64,000 nt of DNA from Cryphonectria parasitica EP155 (lineage: Eukaryota; Ascomycota; Sordariomycetes; Diaporthales; Cryphonectriaceae), in assembly GCF_011745365.1 (NCBI RefSeq), contig NW_024468909.1:4216001-4280000 (forward strand). The letters run 5' to 3'. A program made the position numbers and the translations under genes. The notes under the pieces were generated by a model. The model was not told where the DNA came from and made no database searches. It saw only the letters and a list, made by a program, of their open reading frames with translations. Position 1 is the stretch's first letter, and every line of letters starts with the position of its first letter. This document shows positions 1-9,691 of the stretch, one piece after another.

Positions 1-2231
1 TTTTCTTTTTCTTATTGAAAACAAACGTAGAAAACATGACTTGTTCTTTGCGACTCGAACGGGTAGCTAGCCAGCCTTACAATGGAGATACTAGTGTGAG
101 CCGTAGTAGTAGTACCATACTTTGTTCGTTTAGCTACTGTGTAAGTACGTACTGCTACCAGGTACCGTGGTACATAGCAGCAGCAACGTACTTCCATAGT
201 ATATGCCATCGGCTTGAAGACCCACTGTTGGAGATAGATTGAAGGACTTCCAGCGTCTACTATAGTAGCTACAGAACTGCCAATCAGTATCAGACACCAA
301 AGTTTTGACAAGTCATCCTTCCACCCGCATCGCAGCCCTTGGTACCGTATACAGATGACAAAAAGAGGAGAGAGGTGTTTCATCCGTCCGCGCGGTCCTG
401 CCCAGAAGGGACTCGCAGTCGCAACACCCTAGACCCTTGAAGTACCTGGGACAAGCTAGCCCCCCTTTTCACGCATCCTCGCCCCTTGTTCGCTCGCATG
501 CCATGCCTGCCCCTCGACCTCATCCTCTTACGGGGCCAGTGATAGGCTGCCCAGCGCAGCACAGCACGGTAGTACAGTGGCACAACACCACCACCAACTA
601 CCACCAGTACCCACTAGTCGTTTAGTAGCACCATCAGCTCCATCAGCACCGGCCCTTACTGTAAAGTCTCTTTACCGCCACCTCTCTGGCAAACATACAG
701 CCTGCTGTGCTTGTTCCCTGGGCTTCACCCAAGAAACTATCCCTCCCCCCCCCACATCTCTCATCGGGTCCAGCAGCCCCAAAAAAAGAAGCTGGTCTTG
801 TTTCGACTTCTTGCACCCTCGTCCACCACCCGCCTGCGCCCACCCTCGACTTTTAGGCCAACGTCAACATCATCCAAGTAATCAGCTCCCGCCCATCCCT
901 AAACAAGAGCATTTTCCTCCCCTCTTCTCATCCTTTTCTCCAGGCCTCACCTGAGAGCGTCTAATGAAGCCTGTATATTGACCTGTTTACCTCTTCTCCT
1001 TTTTCTTCTTTCTATTCATCTTTTTAGTTTCTTGCTTCGTCCGCTCCTTCGCATGGCGATATCGTCTCGACCTTGACGTGACCTGATCTGATCTGATCTG
1101 ATCAGCTCCGGGAAGCTTGCCACGCACCCGCAACCGCACTTATTTATTTTTTAAGGATTACGACCTGAGCTGCTCTGCAAACTTCATCCACAGCAGGCAG
1201 GATTACGGGACACATCCACCAGTACAGGAACGTATGGGGCCACGAGACCAGCTTGGGCCATAATCATAGAGAGAGAAAGAGAGACGAGGGGTCAAGAGTA
1301 GAGCAGACGACCCTCCTATCCCCTGCAGCACAGCTTTCTTCGCTGCCAAGTTTCTATTGACCCACCAACTACATCCTGCACAGTACGGTACGGTACGGTC
1401 GGCAAATAGAGAGTCGAGACTCGAGCAGAAAGAAAAGAAGGGAGGAAAAAAAATACTCTTCGCCTACCACAGCACGTCCACACTGACGACACCTTTGCCG
1501 ACGAACCCATTTCCCTGTTCCACATTGATTTGTCCTGGCTCTTTGTCCTTCGACGTTCCTCCTCGACCATACTCTCTCTTTCCTACCACAGCACACCGAC
1601 CTACTCGTTGTTGCCTTCGTCCAATCCCCAATTGACCGTTATCAGCCGTTGCTGGTATACGCCACACCGCTTCCACCACAATAATCCTGTCTCACTCGCC
1701 CTGGTGATCGATCGCCCCTCCAGAGAGGCCTTTCGACACCACCGTTACTCTCAAGAGCACGTCCCTCACACTTGTGTGAAGTGGGTCTAGTGCTGCAGAG
1801 GCCACCGCCTTTGGTGCTGTGACCTTCATCATCTCTTGACATCGCGCTTGGTCGCAGTCACCTTTTTCGGCCCATTCTTGTCGAGGTCCAACATTGCAGC
1901 ACGCCGTCTCCCATAGCTGCGACCGACCATCGACAACATCTTCGTCCATTGTCGCCAGTGACCTCGATCGGGATCAAGTCCCTGGCGACCCATCTGCGGA
2001 TCCCCCCCGTCGATACTCCACACCTCTCGAATCCCCTCACAAACCCCTTCGACCCAGCATCAACGCACCTCCGACTCATCTCGACAAGATCTTTTGCATC
2101 CCTCCACAGGGCATACATACTACATACAGCCTTCTAATACCCACTTCGCCCCTCGTGAAGTGCTATTACTACATTGCCAAACACACACAGAGACAGGCAC
2201 GTCTGATGAGGGTCGGACAGCTTAATCGATA
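1..2231. other. Upstream spacer and probable long 5' leader of the JSN1-like gene
   Basis: I see no protein gene here. The stretch is C/T-rich, as in long fungal leaders, and holds small direct repeats: four CTGAT units at about 1083-1102 and a triple GGTAC-type repeat near 1384-1400. Short open frames occur on both strands but none resembles a known protein. The last 30 bases hold a short uORF listed separately. Confidence 0.6.
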
Positions 2232-2232
2232 A
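2206..2232 (+). promoter_or_regulatory. Eight-codon uORF overlapping the JSN1 start (TAATG)
   Basis: The ATG at 2206 opens a frame encoding MRVGQLNR, which stops at TAA 2230-2232. The last A of that stop is the first A of the main ATG at 2232, giving TAATG. The same frame is open further upstream to about 1894, so a longer uORF is possible if the mRNA starts early. Overlapping stop/start arrangements in fungi are known to permit termination-reinitiation. Control of this gene by it is inference, and it depends on the leader containing 2206. Confidence 0.55.
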
Positions 2233-5200
2233 TGTCAACTTCTAGACCAGAGCACTTGACCATTGGCAAGTTCGCACAGCCAGGCGGCCTCGGCCAGTCG
2301 CTGTCGAACCCTGCCAGTGCCAGTACCTCGCCCAACGAGCCTTTGTCAGGGGGCAGCACCAGCCTCCGCTCTCCCTTTGGCATCCCAACCACCTCAGCCT
2401 TGAACCCCTCGGTCAAGATGGCTGCTGCCTCGCGCTCCGGCGCCGGGTCTCCCTCTCATGATCCCCTTGCTGCTCCGGGCAGTGCTAGGTTTCTCCCAAG
2501 CAAGAGGTATGTTGAGCTCTTCTCCTGTCCGAGGCTTGCAGAAGCTAACCAGACGTCAACATCTAGGGCCAGAGAGATTCAAGCACAGGAAGGTGTGTCT
2601 AGTATACCTGTGAATCCTTGGGGCGGGCCGCCCACCAGCGGCAACTCTACCCCTCTCCGCGAGAACATCCCAGAGTCGCCCACAGACGGCTTTCCCGAGT
2701 TCCCTCAGCTCGCAGGCCAAGACACCCTGCCGTCCACACGTCGAGCTCGGGCGGGCACGCTTCCGTCCCGTCTCACTACCGGTGGTCCGCCTAGCAATGG
2801 CCTGCTAAGCCTCCCCTCTCTGGCATTCAAGACCTCCAGGCCATCTCCTTCGCACAGCCCGTTCAAGTCACCCTCGCCTGGTCTTGAGCCTTCTGAGACG
2901 TCCAACAACCCTTCCGCCCTACTCTCACGCCTTCGTGCCGGGTCCTTACCTCAGCGAAGCCCCTTCCCACCGCATGTGTCGGGCACAAGCTCACCGTTTG
3001 GCCCTAACATCTTCAGCAGCAGCTGGAGCACCGTCGGTCGCGAGCGCGGCTCGACACTGGCAAGCATTGCCAGTGTCTCGAGCAACGGGCCCAGCTCCCC
3101 GACACAGTCACAGCTCTCCAGGGAAGGTGGCGCCGAGAACGACGTGCCAGCGAGGACTCTTGATTATCTTGGTCTTGTGGGCACCCCACAGCCACAACCG
3201 CAACCGCAGCCACTGATGGAAGCGCGTTACCGGATGCCAGACTTTGCACAATCCAGCCGCTTCAGGTCGTACTCGGTCAACCACAAAGACAAGTATCAGG
3301 ACGACGAGTACGAGAACGAAAACGAGGTGGGCTATGAGCAAGACAGCATCCAGAGCCAGTACGAGTTTATCCAGCATCAGCTCGCCGCAACCCAGGCGGC
3401 GATCGACGAGCACAACGCCGCTGTCCAGGCTCTCCACAGCCAGGCTGCAATCGGCCGGCCCCGTGCCAGGACTGTCGGGACCGTGTTGGACAGTCCAGCT
3501 TCGCGGCTCATGCGTACCAACTACTACCCAACGCCTTCGCGCCTGGACAGCTCAATCACGGCTGCAGACCTCGCTTCGGCAGAGGACCGATCAGTCATCG
3601 ATGAACTCGCACCGGCTGTTGCTGCCATGAACCTAGGCCGCTCAAACAGCCGGAACAATGGCCTTTTGAATGCTGACGAGCCAGAACTGGGCCCAACAAG
3701 CGCTCTCTGGCTCGGCAGCATCCCGACATCCACCACCACGACCACGCTCAACGAGATGTTCAAGCGATACGGTCCAATTCACTTCACAAGAGTCTTGACA
3801 CACAAGAACTGCGGCTTTGTGAACTTTGAGAGGATCGAGAGCGCTATCAGCGCCAAGAATGAGCTGAACGGGAAAGAGATCTTTCCAGGCGCTGGGCCTG
3901 TCCGCATAAACTTCGCAAAGCCACCCTCGGCTTCCCCAACGCCAGGCCACGATGGTACTCAGCCATCTCCCAGCCCGGTTCCCTTCACCCAGGGACAAAA
4001 CGGATCTCAGGTTCCGGCCACGGCTGCGCTCGGTGAGGCTGACACAGCTTCTGGTATGGTCACGCCCTCTGTCCCGCCACTGGCGGATATGACAGGAGAC
4101 ATTCTTGAGATCGTCAAGCAGTTTGGTGCAACCGAGGAAGATGCCGTTCGCATTAGCAAGAACCTCCAGGATGCCATCACGTACAGTGCTCTGGTCGACG
4201 AGATTCCCCCAATTGGCGAGCCTACCAGCACCAGAATGTATGATGCCCCCAGGCTTCGCGATATCCGCAAGAGAATCGACAACCAGAGCTTGCCCCAGGC
4301 CGAGATCGAGAACATTGCTCACGACATGCTGCCAGAGATTGCCGAGTTGTCCTCGGACTACCTGGGCAACACGGTGGTGCAGAAGCTTTTTGAGCAATGC
4401 TCTGATCCGACCAGGGACGTAATGCTAGAGAAGATCGCGCCGCACCTTGCCGAGATAGGAGTTCACAAGAACGGTACCTGGGCTGCCCAGAAGATCATCA
4501 GCGTCTGCAAGACGGATAGCCAGATGAAGGTGATCACAACCCACCTTCGGCCATACACGATCCCACTGTTCCTGGACCAGTATGGCAATTATGTCTTGCA
4601 GGGCTGCCTGAAATTCGGGGCCCCGTATACCGACTTCATCTTCGAGACTATGATGAGCGAGATGTGGCAGATTTCTCAGGGCCGCTTCGGCTCTCGTGGC
4701 ATGCGTGCTTGTCTGGAAAGCCACCACGCCACCAAGGACCAGCAGAGGCTACTGGCTGCGGCCATCGCACTCCACAGTGTGCAGCTGGCTACAAACCACA
4801 ACGCGGCTCTGCTTCTGACATGGTTCCTGGACACATGCACGTTCCCGCAACGACGGACGGTCCTGGCGCCGCAGCTGGTTCCCTGCCTCGTGACGCTGTG
4901 CACCCAGAAGGTCGCATACTTGACCGTTCTGAAGGTGATCAATCAGAAGACGGAGCCCGAGGCACGTGACAAGATTGTGCAGGCCATGTTCTTTAGCAAG
5001 AACGAGCAGACGCTCGAGTCAATCCTGCGGGATTCGCAATGTGGAGCAACCCTGATCTTCAAGGTCATCACCACGCCCTTCTTTGACGAGGCTGTTCGCT
5101 CCCAGGTGATTGAGAATGTCAAGACTGTCCTGCTCCGTATCAAGGCTCAATCCGACAAGGGATACAAGCGGCTGATGGACGAGGTCGGTCTGTCGACGCG

Positions 5201-5888
5201 CAGTGGCAACACTGGTGGTTCCCGGAATGATAACCACAACGAGCGAAGCAGGTCAGCTCAGAGGGGCGGCAACAACAACCATCAACAGCAGCAAAGAGAG
5301 CAGCAACAAGCGCAGCAGCAGCAGCAGCAGCAACAGCAGCAACAACAAGCGCAACAGCAAGCACAGCAGGCTGCAGCTGCTCAGTACAACGCGGCTGCTA
5401 ACACCGGTCCATTCTACAACCCGCTTAACGCAGCTGCGAGCGGAATCAGTCCTGGTGGCTTTGATGCTAGCCTTGCTGTCCCTCGGAGCGATAGTGCCGA
5501 CCCGAATACTCAGCAGCAGTTTGCTGGCTTTGCGCAGGGCGGGATGCCACCGATGAGCATGCCATATCAACAGAACATGTTGCGAGGCACCCCACCAATG
5601 AACGGCTACTATCCCATGCAGGCTGGAATGCCCTTTCCGAGTGCCAGCCTGCCGATGGATCAATACCGCAGCAACTCGATCCCACCAGCTGGGAACCAAA
5701 GCCCCTATGCTGCACCAGCGTACCCTATGCCGATGCCCATGGGTATGGGTGGCTTTGGCTACGGGATGCCACCTCCTGGATACAATATGGCTGACGGCGG
5801 TATGAATGGGGGCTCGTCTGGGCGCCGCGGAGGCCGTGTTGGTCGAAATGGAGGTCGCAACAATTCGGCCAGCCCAAGGCCTTACTAG
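2232..5888 (+). CDS. JSN1: RRM and Pumilio-repeat RNA-binding protein, Jsn1/Puf2 type
   Basis: Predicted cytoplasmic RNA-binding protein that would bind 3' UTRs and influence mRNA decay or localisation, as yeast Jsn1/Puf2 do. The spliced product is 1198 residues. A 60-bp intron at 2507-2566 (GTATGT donor, GCTAACC branch, CTAG acceptor) is a multiple of three without a stop, so retention would add 20 residues. Order: a long Ser/Pro-rich disordered N-terminus; an RRM at about 468-545 (RNP2 LWLGSI, RNP1 NCGFVNF); about six PUF repeats at about 675-950 (YLGNTVVQ, NGTWAAQK, QYGNYVLQ, RFGSRGMR); a Gln tract near 1000-1030; and a Met/Pro/Gly-rich tail ending in RGGR-like repeats. RRM plus a reduced PUF array separates it from eight-repeat Puf3/Puf4/Pumilio proteins. 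Jsn1 versus Puf2 cannot be resolved by eye. Confidence 0.92.
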   Translation: MSTSRPEHLTIGKFAQPGGLGQSLSNPASASTSPNEPLSGGSTSLRSPFGIPTTSALNPSVKMAAASRSGAGSPSHDPLAAPGSARFLPSKRYVELFSCPRLAEANQTSTSRAREIQAQEGVSSIPVNPWGGPPTSGNSTPLRENIPESPTDGFPEFPQLAGQDTLPSTRRARAGTLPSRLTTGGPPSNGLLSLPSLAFKTSRPSPSHSPFKSPSPGLEPSETSNNPSALLSRLRAGSLPQRSPFPPHVSGTSSPFGPNIFSSSWSTVGRERGSTLASIASVSSNGPSSPTQSQLSREGGAENDVPARTLDYLGLVGTPQPQPQPQPLMEARYRMPDFAQSSRFRSYSVNHKDKYQDDEYENENEVGYEQDSIQSQYEFIQHQLAATQAAIDEHNAAVQALHSQAAIGRPRARTVGTVLDSPASRLMRTNYYPTPSRLDSSITAADLASAEDRSVIDELAPAVAAMNLGRSNSRNNGLLNADEPELGPTSALWLGSIPTSTTTTTLNEMFKRYGPIHFTRVLTHKNCGFVNFERIESAISAKNELNGKEIFPGAGPVRINFAKPPSASPTPGHDGTQPSPSPVPFTQGQNGSQVPATAALGEADTASGMVTPSVPPLADMTGDILEIVKQFGATEEDAVRISKNLQDAITYSALVDEIPPIGEPTSTRMYDAPRLRDIRKRIDNQSLPQAEIENIAHDMLPEIAELSSDYLGNTVVQKLFEQCSDPTRDVMLEKIAPHLAEIGVHKNGTWAAQKIISVCKTDSQMKVITTHLRPYTIPLFLDQYGNYVLQGCLKFGAPYTDFIFETMMSEMWQISQGRFGSRGMRACLESHHATKDQQRLLAAAIALHSVQLATNHNAALLLTWFLDTCTFPQRRTVLAPQLVPCLVTLCTQKVAYLTVLKVINQKTEPEARDKIVQAMFFSKNEQTLESILRDSQCGATLIFKVITTPFFDEAVRSQVIENVKTVLLRIKAQSDKGYKRLMDEVGLSTRSGNTGGSRNDNHNERSRSAQRGGNNNHQQQQREQQQAQQQQQQQQQQQQAQQQAQQAAAAQYNAAANTGPFYNPLNAAASGISPGGFDASLAVPRSDSADPNTQQQFAGFAQGGMPPMSMPYQQNMLRGTPPMNGYYPMQAGMPFPSASLPMDQYRSNSIPPAGNQSPYAAPAYPMPMPMGMGGFGYGMPPPGYNMADGGMNGGSSGRRGGRVGRNGGRNNSASPRPY

Positions 5889-6994
5889 TTGTACTGGTAG
5901 TCCGCGGTCCTTTTTCTTGTTTTGTTTTCTATTTTTCTGTTGTTGCAACATGTTTGGAGGACGCCAACATACTTGGATTGAAGGAGCGATGCGATGACAT
6001 TCCTGAATTGTCCTCGGCAGTCATTGGCAGACCTGTACTCACACTGATGGGCCTCGCCACCACGGTCGCTTTGCATACAGCAGCATTCAGCGGGGCCATT
6101 GCTCTTCTTATTTGTCGGAACACACCACGATTGGTACATAGAGAATTGCTGGGCTGCAGGGCGGAGCAGATGGGATCGAAGAGAAACACGGCGGCGTATT
6201 GTATTGAGGGGAAACAAAAAAGAAAGATTTGATCATGAGGACGATTGCATGACCCAACCGCTGGACGACCGAAGGGCCCGACCCATGGCGCGAATGGGGA
6301 GATGACAAAAACAAAAATACGGAAACGCCAGAGATGGTTTCTCTCCTTTTTATTTCGCAATACTTCTTTGTAGAGATTACTGTTTTATTCATTCATTCTT
6401 CTTGCTTTGTCAACGGATGCGGTGCTTGTTCGCGGGCGCCCGCAATGTATGTCTTCTTCGCCCTGTCCGTCCATGTCTGGTCAAAAGTGCTGCACTCCAG
6501 CCCTCCTTTCGCTCGTTGTGAAGACTAGTGGTGTGGTCAGTGAGTGAGAGTGCCTTGTATTAATGCGAGCCAGAGGTGTGAAAGTCACTCGTCGAGAAGC
6601 TTCGTGTGTGGCGTAGTCAAAACCCCCCAAGAGACTGAGACTAGAGAAGTCTACAAATATGAAGCCATGGGATGAAAAGATACAAAGATAACAAATAGCC
6701 AACACAGGTGAAGCACGCCAACAGGAGCCAAATCACAATCATGATTGTGAGATCATGCTTCCTGTCTATCAGGTATGGGCCGAGACAATGTACTTTTCCT
6801 TTTCTTCTATATCACATTGACCCATCTACTTCCCCAAAGCCATTCATTCATTGCTCATCTATGATGGATGAATACTGCGCAAGATTCAACATCTAATCTG
6901 ATGCTGTTCCGCAAAGGGACATTTTTACTTGTTCTTCAATTAGCTTCAGTGGCTTCTTCTTCTTCTTCCTCCTCTTCCTCCTTCAGTTTCGCAC
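5889..6994. other. Convergent 3' spacer between JSN1 and GRS1
   Basis: This 1.1 kb lies between the 3' ends of two convergent genes and should hold both 3' UTRs. I see only short frames without recognisable similarity, plus a CTT/CCT-rich stretch at about 6950-6985 just beyond the GRS1 stop codon. Confidence 0.6.
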
Positions 6995-9209
6995 CTAAGC
7001 TTCTCTAATCTCCAGCTCCTGTGTCTCAAACTTGGGCAGCTCGCCCTCGACGTCCTTCCACGACTTGCTGCCGTTCACCATGCTCTGCACGGCCTCCAGA
7101 ATGCGAGACTCATCCGCCCGCACCTGCCTCGTGGAGTCGCGCTCCCGCAGGGTGACCGAGCCATCCTTGACGGTCTGGAAGTCGATAGTGATGCCAAAGG
7201 CCGTGCCCAGCTCGTCGTTTCGGCTGTATCTCTTGCCGATGCTGGCGCCGGAGTCATCTACACGGCTGGAGATGCCCATCTGGCGGAGCTTGTGGCCCAT
7301 CTTGCGTGCGATGGGCGAGAACTCCTCGTTCTTGGAGAGAGGAACGATGAGGACCTTGGTCGGGGCCATTGCTGGAGGGAAGGAAAGGACCTGCAAAGAT
7401 GTGGGATTAGCAACCTGTCGTGTGAAAATTGGGGTGGAGGGGTGGAGGAAGGCTTGAGGGAATGCTTACACCGCGAGCTTCATCACCGCCCTCCGTGCCG
7501 CGAGTCCAGAAGCTGTGCTCAATCAACGAGTACAGAATGCGGCCGATCCCGAACGAAGGCTCGATGACGTTGGGCGTGTACTCCCTACTGTGTTTTGTTA
7601 TGCTCTTGTACTCAATCTTGACGAGGTCCTTGCCAACCGTGGCATTTCCAGCTGCGATGCCAGGGACATCGATGGTGAAGCTACCCTGATCCTCCAGATC
7701 CTTTGCGAACTTTGCCAGCTGTGGCTCGTCGAGGGCTTCTATAGCCTCGGCCACCAGTTTGCCGTCTTTCTTGAAGTGGGGTCCGAACTTCTTCCTGTCA
7801 ATGTCCACAACCCATAGCTGCTCGACGATGGGAGTGGTCAGGACCTGGCGCACGATCAAGGGTGCGCCAGTCTTCTTCTGGTGGACCGTCAGATCGTAGG
7901 CGGATCGATCAGCACAGCCAACACACTCGATCCAGCCGTACGAGGTCTGCATCTCGGCGTCCCAGCAGTCGCAGGCATAGTGGGCCATCTCGTTGGCCAT
8001 ATGCTGTCGGAAGCGGACCTTGCTCATATCCGCACCGACCCTCTCCAGGTACAGGTGGATTCGAGCCATGAAGTAGCCCAGGGTCTCGTTGTCCACGACC
8101 TTGTCCTTGACCGCCTGGCCGATGGTAATCTTCCGCGTCGTCGTCTGGCCGGACAGCTGAGTGTGCTTGTCCAGCAGCGTCAACTCGAGGTTCTCGACCT
8201 CTGGGAATCTAGGATGCTTCTTTCCGCCCTCGGGGTCCACAAAGTGCTCGATCTCCGCCATCAGAAACTCGCGAACACGGAGCAGACCAGCACGCGGGGA
8301 GATCTCGTTCCGGTAGGATTTGCCAATGGAGGCGCTGGCAAAGGGCATGTTCTGCATGTTGAATTCGAGCAGCTTGGCAAAGTTCAGGAACTGTCCCTGG
8401 GCCGTCTCGGGTCGGAGGTATCCATGGTCTTTGCCAGAGGGGCCGATTGTGGTCTGGAACATGAGGTTGAAGGGCCTCGGGGGCGAGGGCTCGGCACCAG
8501 TGGCGGGGTTTCTGATGTCGTACTTCTTGATCAGGCCGCCGAGGGCGTCACCATCGTAGTTGTCGATCTGAGCCAGGACCTCCTCGTACTCCTTGACAAG
8601 GGCGTCGTCCAGCTTCTTGACCTCAGCAGAGACCTTCTTCTTCTTCTTCTTGGGGTCGACCTCCTTGTCCTGGACCTCCTCGCCGCGCGCCTTCTTGTCG
8701 CCCTCCAGTCTTGCCTCCAGGACGGCCTCGACAAGATGGTCGGCTCTCAGGTTTTCGCCGTTCTTTGGGTCCTTGCACATCCAGTCGGCAAACTTGTCGA
8801 CGTGGCCGCTGGTCTTGAAGACGTCATGGGGGGTCACGACACTGCAGTCGACCTCGAGCATGTCCTCCTCGAGGACAAAGTGCTTGCGCCAGGTCTCGAT
8901 CAGGTTGGCCTGAAGGGCGCAGCCCGGAGGGCCGTAGTCGTAGAGACCAGCGACACCGCCGTAGATCTCGAAGGCGGGCGTGTAGAACATGCGTCGACGC
9001 AGCATGGACTCCATGCCTTGACGGTCCATAGTCTGACCGGTGCGGGTGGTCAGGGTTGCCATCTTGGGCTGCTTGGGAACTTCTCCTCCGTGTATAGGTT
9101 CTGGGGGTTGAGAGCAGGCAAACAGTCGGGTCGAGCTTGTCTTGAATGCTGCTGTTGGGAGGACAGGACGCGTACCAACAAGTGGTCTGAATATCCTCAA
9201 TGTTCTCAT
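6995..9209 (-). CDS. GRS1: Glycyl-tRNA synthetase, cytosolic and mitochondrial forms
   Basis: Class IIa synthetase charging tRNA-Gly with glycine using ATP. Two exons joined across a 79-bp intron at 7391-7469 (GTAAGC donor, TTTGCAG acceptor); the join gives EARG-VLSFPP. The catalytic core shows the family start RRRMFYTPAFEIYGG, motif 2 (YRNEISPRAGLLRVREF) and motif 3 (FGIGRILYSLIEH). Exon 2 carries the anticodon-binding domain (VLIVPLSKNEEF). A Lys-rich insertion with six Lys lies about 137 residues into the short form. The first ATG at 9209 gives 711 residues with an Arg/Thr/Ser-rich, acid-poor presequence typical of mitochondrial import. A second ATG at 9062 (MATLTTRTG) gives a 662-residue cytosolic-type protein. 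The first ATG has T at -3 (weak context), the second has A at -3 and G at +4 (strong), which fits leaky scanning producing both forms. Confidence 0.95.
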
Positions 9210-9691
9210 CAATTGACAATTGTAATGACAGAGGGGTTGTGAGTCATGCGTCGTGGGTAGGGGGGCGGAGAGATCAAAAGAGGGGACGAGTAGTGGTGTT
9301 GAAAGCTTCAAGGTGGGAGGAAGGCTATCGTTGACTCAGATTTCCAAAAGTGATCACCAAATTTCAGGAACAGACCAGGGCCTGCTGCTGTGCTTCTCCC
9401 CCGCAGTGCTGTGTCTTAGTGAGGGGCAGCAACCAAAACCCAAAACCACAAACCCCTGTAGCAGGTCCAGGCCCATCCGGCAGGCAAGCCCCAAAAAGAA
9501 AAAAAAAGGATACTTATCTCGATAAACCATTCTGGGCCCGCCAAAATTTCGAGAACTGCTCACATGCAAACCATTTTTCCAATCGCAGTTGATCAAATCT
9601 CAGCCACACAATTCCTTCAATCCGTCTCTTTCACACACGCCCACACCCTGTCTCTCTCCCTCTCTATATTTTTGTGAGAACACCATAAGAT
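9210..9691. promoter_or_regulatory. Divergent promoter shared by GRS1 and RPF1
   Basis: The 482 bp between the two start codons must hold both promoters and leaders. It contains two AAATTT-type elements (CACCAAATTTCAG near 9356 and GCCAAAATTTCGAG near 9541) that loosely resemble the RRPE element (AAAAATTT) of yeast ribosome-biogenesis promoters, and a pyrimidine tract immediately before the RPF1 start. That these sites act in this organism is inference. Confidence 0.45.

Noticed and set aside
5253..5951. A Leu-run-rich 232-codon minus-strand frame
   Set aside because: It is the complement of the CAG/CAA Gln tract of the Jsn1-like gene, which reads as Leu runs in antisense.
7881..9242. A 453-codon open frame on the plus strand
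   Set aside because: It lies wholly antisense to the glycyl-tRNA synthetase exon. Its Leu/Val/Gly-rich translation is the usual shadow of a GC-biased coding strand and matches no family.
9209..9311. N-terminal extension of GlyRS from position 9311
   Set aside because: The extension begins with TTG, not ATG. Without translation data the first ATG at 9209 is the better start.
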